A program made the translations under genes and the position numbers. From Lachnospiraceae bacterium (GTDB taxonomy: Bacteria > Bacillota > Clostridia > Lachnospirales > Lachnospiraceae), in contig CAAGPW010000004.1 of the NCBI GenBank assembly GCA_900771955.1, forward strand, positions 1-19,299: a stretch of 19,299 nucleotides of DNA. Direction: 5' to 3'. The number at the start of each line of letters is the position of its first letter. The stretch's first letter is position 1. A model generated the notes under the pieces. It was not told the origin of the DNA. It saw nothing but the letters and a program-made list of their open reading frames with translations, and searched no databases. Positions 14,619-19,299 of the stretch are shown one piece after another.

Positions 14619-16775
14619 ATGAAAGACAAAATTTTTGGAGTGCTTCAAAGAGTTGGAAGATCGTTTATGCTTCCAATCGCAATTCTGCCGGTAGCAGGCC
14701 TGCTGCTTGGTGTTGGCGGCTCGTTTACAAATGAAACGATGCTTAAAACCTATGGACTTTTAAAAGTGATGGGGCAAGGAACCGTTCTTTATATGATTTT
14801 TACGGTCATGAGTGAAGCCGGAAATATCATATTTACAAATCTGCCGATCCTGTTTGCAATGGGAGTTGCAATCGGTATGGCAAAGAAAGAAAAAGAAGTC
14901 GCAGCATTGTCAGCGGTGATTGCTTTTTTCATTATGCATGCATCCATAAACGCCATGATCACGATAGGTGGCGGGGCGGAAAGCATGTTAAGTGGCGCCA
15001 CGGCGGATGTCTGTGGAATTATGTCCCTGCAGATGGGCGTGTTTGGAGGAATTATCGTAGGACTTGGTGTGGCAGCGCTGCACAACCGTTTTTATAAGAT
15101 CGAACTGCCGCAGGTGCTTTCGTTTTTTGGCGGGACAAGATTTGTGCCGATCATCTCTGCGCTGACCTATACGTTAGTCGGAATTTTGATGTTCTTTATC
15201 TGGCCGCCGATCCAGAGGGTAATTTACAGTATCGGAAATCTTGTCCTGGAGTCAGGCTATGCAGGAACCTGGGTTTATGGATTTATGGAGAGGGCACTGA
15301 TCCCGTTTGGACTGCATCATGTTTTTTATCTGCCATTCTGGCAGACGGGTGTTGGAGGAATCATGGAAGTAGGCGGAAAAATGATCGAAGGTGCGCAGAA
15401 TATTTTCTTTGCACAGCTTGCAGATCCGGGCGTGGAACATTTTGCGGTTTCAGCGACCAGGTTTATGTCCGGTAAATTCCCGCTCATGATCTTCGGACTT
15501 CCGGGAGCGGCATTTGCCATGTACCGTACAGCCAGACCGGAAAAGAGAAAGGCAGTTTCAGGACTGCTGCTCTCAGCAGCGCTGACGTCAATGATTACCG
15601 GTATTACGGAGCCTCTTGAATTTACATTTCTGTTTGTAGCTCCGTTGCTCTATATCATTCATTGTGTATTTGCCGGTCTTGCCTATATGCTGATGCATGT
15701 GTTTAACGTAGGTGTCGGCATGACATTTTCCGGTGGACTGATCGATATGTTTCTGTTTGGTATTTTGCAGGGAAATAGAAAGACAAGCTGGATCTGGATC
15801 GTGATCGTCGGAATCGGATATTTCGTAGTCTACTATTTTCTGTTCTCATTTTTGATCAAAAAATTTAACTATAAGACACCGGGGCGTGAAGACACCGATG
15901 AAGTAAAATTGTATACAAGAAAAGATGTGGAAGCAAAAAAGAACGGCGGAAAAGATACGGGTGCAACGAATACAGAGGATGAACTTTCCGCACAGATCTG
16001 TGCAGGACTTGGTGGAAAGAAGAATATTTCTGATGTGGACTGCTGTGCGACCCGTCTGCGCTGTACGGTTTTTGAAGCGGCAAAGGTCAATGACGGACTT
16101 TTAAAGGCAACCGGAGCAAGCGGAGTGATCCACAAAGGTCAGGGCGTTCAGATCATCTACGGGCCGAAAGTAACGGTTATTAAGTCCAATCTGGAAGATT
16201 ATCTGGAACATGCGCCGGAGGAAGAAAACGAATTTGCGGAGGAAGCCGCAGGAAAAGAGGAAAATACGGCAGACTCGGAAAAGAAAGATGTAAAGACCGG
16301 CGGCAGAGTAATAAAATCCTATGTGATTGCAAGCCCGATCACCGGAAACGCGATTGATATCGAGGCAGTTCCGGATGAAGGTTTTGCCGGAAAGATGATG
16401 GGAGACGGAGCGGCAGTGGAGCCGACAGATCCAGTGATAAAGGCACCGGCTGACGGTGAGATCAGCTTTATATTCCCGACACATCATGCGATCGGATTTG
16501 TGACAGAAGACGGCATTGAGATGCTTTTGCATATAGGTATTGATACCGTAAAGCTGAATGGAGAAGGTTTCGAGATGCTGACAGAGGAAGGAGCAAGGGT
16601 GAAAAAGGGCGATGTGCTGATGAAGATCGATCTGGATTATGTGAAGGCACATGCACCATCTCTTGTTTCACCGGTTCTTTGTACGGAGTTAAAGGAAAAT
16701 GAAAAAATCAGATTGTTAAAAACAGGGGCGGTAAAAGCAGGGGACGAGCTTTTCGCAGTCGATATTTTTGAATAA
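14619..16775 (+). CDS. PTS EIICBA, glucose/maltose-type
   Basis: Phosphoenolpyruvate-dependent uptake and phosphorylation of a glucose-family sugar. The order is C-B-A in 718 aa. EIIC membrane domain: about 1-420 with GFMERALIPFGLHH, GITEPLEF at 328-335 and a KTPGRED end. EIIB: about 450-530 with phospho-Cys C476 in DCCATRLR. Then comes an acidic linker (about 532-560) and EIIA (about 565-718) with H623 (THHAIGF) and H638 (LLHIGID), matching E. coli H75 and H90 in spacing. The EIIC segment FWQTGVGG-IMEVGG plus the SATRFMSG stretch resembles MalX/MalT/GlvC maltose-type members more than PtsG, and the neighbouring GH13 enzyme agrees. N-acetylglucosamine or glucose remain possible. Start by AAGGAG at 14600-14605, 13 bases upstream. 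Confidence 0.92.
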   Translation: MKDKIFGVLQRVGRSFMLPIAILPVAGLLLGVGGSFTNETMLKTYGLLKVMGQGTVLYMIFTVMSEAGNIIFTNLPILFAMGVAIGMAKKEKEVAALSAVIAFFIMHASINAMITIGGGAESMLSGATADVCGIMSLQMGVFGGIIVGLGVAALHNRFYKIELPQVLSFFGGTRFVPIISALTYTLVGILMFFIWPPIQRVIYSIGNLVLESGYAGTWVYGFMERALIPFGLHHVFYLPFWQTGVGGIMEVGGKMIEGAQNIFFAQLADPGVEHFAVSATRFMSGKFPLMIFGLPGAAFAMYRTARPEKRKAVSGLLLSAALTSMITGITEPLEFTFLFVAPLLYIIHCVFAGLAYMLMHVFNVGVGMTFSGGLIDMFLFGILQGNRKTSWIWIVIVGIGYFVVYYFLFSFLIKKFNYKTPGREDTDEVKLYTRKDVEAKKNGGKDTGATNTEDELSAQICAGLGGKKNISDVDCCATRLRCTVFEAAKVNDGLLKATGASGVIHKGQGVQIIYGPKVTVIKSNLEDYLEHAPEEENEFAEEAAGKEENTADSEKKDVKTGGRVIKSYVIASPITGNAIDIEAVPDEGFAGKMMGDGAAVEPTDPVIKAPADGEISFIFPTHHAIGFVTEDGIEMLLHIGIDTVKLNGEGFEMLTEEGARVKKGDVLMKIDLDYVKAHAPSLVSPVLCTELKENEKIRLLKTGAVKAGDELFAVDIFE

Positions 16776-16782
16776 ATAAAAG

Positions 16783-16830
16783 AAAGAACTGCCGCTTCAC
16801 GGCAAAAAGCTGTGAGACGGCAGTTCTTTT
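16783..16830. terminator. Bidirectional terminator after the PTS gene and DUF1858 gene
   Basis: AAAGAACTGCCG (16783-16794) pairs with CGGCAGTTCTTT (16818-16829), with an inner TTCACGGC/GCTGTGAG stem around AAAAA. On + it is followed by T-rich sequence. On - it starts at the DUF1858 stop and runs into TCTTTTATT. Confidence 0.85.
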
Positions 16831-17029
16831 ATGCTTCCAGAAATCCCAAAATATCTTCTACCAGATCGTCTGCATCCAGTCCGTGGACATCAGCGGCCTG
16901 CTCGATGGTCTCCATCTGTGAGGACGGACATCCGATGCAGTGCATGCCGATTCCGGTCAGAACATTTGCAATATCCGGATCAAGCTGTAATAATTCACCG
17001 ATTGTGGTATCTTTGGTTACCCGCTTCAT
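16829..17029 (-). CDS. DUF1858 (hybrid-cluster-associated redox disulfide) domain protein
   Basis: The 66 aa protein opens with MKRVTKDTTIGELLQLDP, the usual DUF1858 start, and contains the family's C-x-x-C as HCIGCPSS. The rest is helical and ends DLVEDILGFLEA. Such small proteins are annotated as redox-disulfide partners in anaerobes, but a precise function is not established. The start at 17029 is chosen because AGGAGG is 8 bases upstream of that ATG; the ATG two codons earlier is only 2 bases away, and the longer frame to 17092 runs over the promoter. It has its own promoter inside the end of the permease gene and ends exactly at a bidirectional terminator. Confidence 0.88.
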   Translation of the reverse strand: MKRVTKDTTIGELLQLDPDIANVLTGIGMHCIGCPSSQMETIEQAADVHGLDADDLVEDILGFLEA

Positions 17030-17056
17030 ATACATTGCCTCCTGTCTGTGTTGGAT

Positions 17057-17085
17057 AGTATACAACAATTTGATAAGGAGTGCAA
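17057..17085 (-). promoter_or_regulatory. Promoter of the DUF1858 gene
   Basis: On -: TTGCAC (17080-17085), a 17-base spacer, TATACT (17057-17062). Both are near consensus. The promoter lies just beyond the stop of the ABC permease gene, so the small redox gene can be expressed separately from the transporter. Confidence 0.75.
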
Positions 17086-17091
17086 CGCGCA

Positions 17092-17895
17092 TTAACGCTT
17101 TTTTAAATAGAATTTTTCAAGTCCGCCGATCGCACTGTAAAGTGCCATGGCAATCAAACAGAGGATCAGAGTGGAGAGAATTACCCAGTCGAGTTTAAAG
17201 ACCTGGCTGCCGTAAATGATCAGATAGCCGAGTCCGCATCTGGCAGCAATAAATTCTCCGATGATCACACCGACCAGGCAGAGACCGATATTTACCTTTA
17301 AAATGCTGAAAAGCGCCGGAATATTGTAGGGGAGCACCACTTTAAACAGTATGTGGGCGCGGTTTCCGCCCAGTGTGCGTACCAGTTTTATTTTTTCCGG
17401 GTCGGTGTGTATAAAGCCGGTATACAGGCTTAAGATCGAACCGAAGATTGCAACGGACATGCCGGTTAAAATGATCGTTTTGTAGTTTGCACCGAGCCAT
17501 ACGATAAGTAATGGGGCAAGCGCAGATTTCGGCAGACTGTTTAGGATTACAAGATACGGCTCCAGTATCTTTGAGGCGGTTTTACTCTGCCACAGCAGGA
17601 TCGTGACAAACAATGTGAAAAAAATCACAAGCACAAAGCTGAGCATTGTTTCAAACAGAGTGATGCCGATGTGAAAAAGCAGATTCTGATTCTTAAGCAT
17701 GGTAAAAAAGCAGTCAAGCAGCCGGCTCGGACTGCTGAAAATAAAAGAGTCGATGAGTCCGGTATCTGCACAGACCTCCCATAGCAGGAAAAAGACGATG
17801 AGGATCAGAATGCGGCTTGCTGTGATCAGCTTTTTTTTCCGCTTTTCGCGGTTGATATATGCGATTTGGTTCATGGAAAGTTCATGCATTTTCAT
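17092..17895 (-). CDS. ABC transporter permease, SsuC/TauC (nitrate/sulfonate/taurine) type
   Basis: The 267 aa inner-membrane subunit of an importer has a basic N-terminus and about six hydrophobic helices. The cytoplasmic EAA-like loop is seen around RTLGGNRAHILFKVVLPYNIP, which docks on the ATPase. That sequence form is typical of the NitT/TauT permease group, whose members carry sulfonates, taurine, nitrate, bicarbonate or pyrimidine precursors such as HMP. The start codon overlaps the ATPase stop by 14 bases, with AAGGAG 4 bases before ATG 17895 and a second ATG two codons later; translational coupling is expected. The substrate cannot be fixed because no binding protein is encoded nearby. 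Confidence 0.9.
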   Translation of the reverse strand: MKMHELSMNQIAYINREKRKKKLITASRILILIVFFLLWEVCADTGLIDSFIFSSPSRLLDCFFTMLKNQNLLFHIGITLFETMLSFVLVIFFTLFVTILLWQSKTASKILEPYLVILNSLPKSALAPLLIVWLGANYKTIILTGMSVAIFGSILSLYTGFIHTDPEKIKLVRTLGGNRAHILFKVVLPYNIPALFSILKVNIGLCLVGVIIGEFIAARCGLGYLIIYGSQVFKLDWVILSTLILCLIAMALYSAIGGLEKFYLKKR

Positions 17896-18649
17896 TTAAC
17901 TCCTTCCAGATCAGATTAAAATAGGTTTTAAATTCCGGCGCATTCCGCCGCTCCAACGGAGTGAGATCTTTGGAGAAAGTGATCGGAACAATACATTTTA
18001 CGGTTGCTGGACGACTGCTTAAAATGATGACACGGCTGCCGAGACTGACCGCCTCCGCAATATCGTGTGTCACTAAGATGGCAGTCTTTTTTTCCTGCTT
18101 TATAATATTTCCGATGTCATTTGCAGTATTTAAACGTGTCTGGTAGTCCAGGGCTGAAAACGGTTCGTCTAAGAGCAAAAGCTCCGGTTTTAAGACTAGT
18201 GTGCGGATCAGCGCAGCCCGCTGGCGCATGCCGCCCGAAAGCTCGGAAGGCTTGGCATCCCGGAAATCATAGAGTCCGTAGGTCTTTAAAAGTGACCTGG
18301 CATAGGCACGGCTTTCGGAATCCAGTTTTTTTTGGATCTCAAGCCCGAGAAAAATATTTTTTTCTATGGTGCGCCACTCAAATAACTGATCCTTCTGCAG
18401 CATATATCCGATGGACTGTCTGCTTTTGGGAGAGAGCGGGGTACCGTCTAAGGTGATCGTACCGCGTTCCGGAGTAAGAAGACCGCAGAGCATGGAAAGC
18501 AGTGTGGATTTGCCGCAGCCGCTCGGACCTACAATCGCCACGAAATCATTTTTTTGTACAGAAAAATTTATATGATGCAGGGCCGGTGTTTCTCCGTTTA
18601 TCGTATGATAGGAAAAAAATACATCCTGAAATTCAATGAAAGTATTCAT
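17882..18649 (-). CDS. ABC transporter ATP-binding protein, SsuB/TauB type
   Basis: The 255 aa ATPase subunit has a complete set of motifs: Walker A GPSGCGKST (41-49), Q-loop Q85 in YMLQKDQLF, signature LSGGMRQR (137-144), Walker B LLLLDEP (157-163), D-loop SALD and switch His in VTHDIAEA. The switch region and the RVIILSSRPATV tail are typical of the NitT/TauT group. It powers the permease encoded directly downstream in the same operon. Start ATG 18649 is preferred because GAGGA is 6 bases upstream; the ATG two codons earlier abuts that site. The first gene of the pair, divergent from queH, with only weak promoter candidates in front of it. Confidence 0.93.
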   Translation of the reverse strand: MNTFIEFQDVFFSYHTINGETPALHHINFSVQKNDFVAIVGPSGCGKSTLLSMLCGLLTPERGTITLDGTPLSPKSRQSIGYMLQKDQLFEWRTIEKNIFLGLEIQKKLDSESRAYARSLLKTYGLYDFRDAKPSELSGGMRQRAALIRTLVLKPELLLLDEPFSALDYQTRLNTANDIGNIIKQEKKTAILVTHDIAEAVSLGSRVIILSSRPATVKCIVPITFSKDLTPLERRNAPEFKTYFNLIWKELNENA

Positions 18650-18717
18650 AGCCATTCCTCATTTACAAAAGAAAATAGTGTCGGGTTATATTTTTATCCT
18701 ATGCAAAAGAACAGAGA

Positions 18718-18746
18718 TTGCTTTTTTTTTTTAGATAAGGTAGAAT
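18718..18746 (+). promoter_or_regulatory. Promoter of queH
   Basis: TTGCTT (18718-18723), a T-run spacer of 17 bases and TAGAAT (18741-18746). It stands 35 bases before the start, divergent from the ABC operon. Confidence 0.6.
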
Positions 18747-18781
18747 ATAAAGAATCGTATGTTATACATAAAAGGTGAATT

Positions 18782-19299
18782 ATGAATCAGAGAAATTATC
18801 AAAGGGAAATGGAAGGCGTGCTTAGGGAAAATCAGGAGAAACACCGGATTCCGACACTGCTTTTGCATAGCTGCTGTGCACCCTGTTCGAGTTATGTGCT
18901 TGAGTATCTTTCTGAATATTTTTTCATTACGGTTTACTATTATAATCCTAACATCTATCCGGATGAGGAATATCGGAAGCGTGTGGCGGAACAGCAGGAA
19001 TTTATCCGTCGTTTTCCGCTGAAGCACGAAGTGAAATTTGTGGAGGGAAGATTCGACAAAGAGCGCTTTTATGAGATGGCAAAGGGCTTGGAGCAGGACA
19101 AAGAGGGCGGCGAACGCTGCATGAAGTGCTATAAGTTAAGGCTTGAGAGCACAGCAAAGCTTGCGAAAGGAAAGAAGTTTGATTATTTTACGACGACGCT
19201 TTCCATCAGTCCACTAAAAAATTCCGCAAAATTAAATGAGATCGGCGAGAGACTGGGCGCGGAGTATGGCATTCCGTATCTGGTGTCGGATTTCAAAAA
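18782..19299 (+). CDS. queH: Epoxyqueuosine reductase QueH (3' end cut off by the window)
   Basis: Catalyses the last step of queuosine synthesis, reducing epoxyqueuosine to queuosine in tRNA; QueH is the B12-independent replacement of QueG. The visible 172 residues carry the family pattern: a PP-loop-like start LLLHSCCAPC with C31 and C32, then RCMKCYKLRL with C113 and C116, and the TTTLSISPLKN segment. These four Cys bind the iron-sulfur cluster in QueH. The start follows AAAGGTGA about 4 bases upstream. No stop is reached before the window end. No other queuosine gene is seen here. Confidence 0.93.
   Translation, partial: MNQRNYQREMEGVLRENQEKHRIPTLLLHSCCAPCSSYVLEYLSEYFFITVYYYNPNIYPDEEYRKRVAEQQEFIRRFPLKHEVKFVEGRFDKERFYEMAKGLEQDKEGGERCMKCYKLRLESTAKLAKGKKFDYFTTTLSISPLKNSAKLNEIGERLGAEYGIPYLVSDFK

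Noticed and set aside
16101..16652. 183-codon frame on the - strand inside the PTS EIIBA region
   Set aside because: It is antisense to conserved EIIB and EIIA motifs, and its Cys/His/Ile-rich product has no family pattern.
18650..18781. Riboswitch before the ABC operon or queH
   Set aside because: No thiamine, preQ1 or other riboswitch core was recognisable in the 132-base gap; it is filled by AT-rich promoter sequence.

Overview
The window reads as core chromosome of a low-to-mid GC, anaerobic, spore-lineage Firmicute, most likely a gut Lachnospiraceae of the Roseburia/Agathobacter type. The support is a Spo0A, a bacterial-type glycogen synthase, a CodY, a DUF5688 protein (a family I associate mainly with Lachnospiraceae), strong AGGAGG ribosome binding sites and classical TTGNNN-17-TATAAT promoters. 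No insertion sequence, phage, integrase, CRISPR or toxin-antitoxin signal is visible. The genus is an inference, not a direct reading.

Layout. 1-2443: spo0A and glgA, both on +, converge with a DUF5688 gene on -. 3344-5252: a small membrane zinc-ribbon protein (+) and codY (-) converge on a perfect 19-bp bidirectional terminator. A tRNA-Thr(CGT) lies upstream of codY on the same strand. 5253-5861: a four-helix membrane protein of unknown function (+) converges with a 51-codon gene (-) across another bidirectional terminator. 6146-10705: a compact + strand operon of two YibE/F membrane proteins (4-base overlap), a short HelD-type helicase and a divergent arginase-fold protein. 10787-16775: three + strand genes for nutrient use, namely a GH13 neopullulanase-type alpha-glycosidase, an OPT oligopeptide transporter and a fused PTS EIICBA of the glucose/maltose type. 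16829-18649 on -: a two-gene ABC importer of the SsuBC/TauBC type without a binding protein, then a DUF1858 CxxC protein with its own promoter. 18782 to the end: the start of queH, truncated by the window edge.

How the genes fit together. Spo0A and CodY are the global stationary-phase and nutrient regulators. GlgA makes the storage glucan. The GH13 enzyme and the PTS can be read as breakdown of short alpha-glucans and uptake with phosphorylation of the resulting sugars. The yibE-yibF-helD-arginase-like operon is the least explained unit: a membrane pair of unknown transport role, an RNA polymerase recycling motor and a metal-dependent hydrolase fold with all six manganese ligands but a changed substrate loop.

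Several starts were moved downstream of the longest open frame because the ribosome binding site or promoter position demands it (spo0A 84, glgA 974, DUF5688 3343, the membrane protein 5253, yibE 6146, OPT 12600, PTS 14619, DUF1858 17029, ABC ATPase 18649). No gap without a gene exceeds 300 bases. The largest, 5862-6145, holds divergent promoters and an AT-rich stretch.
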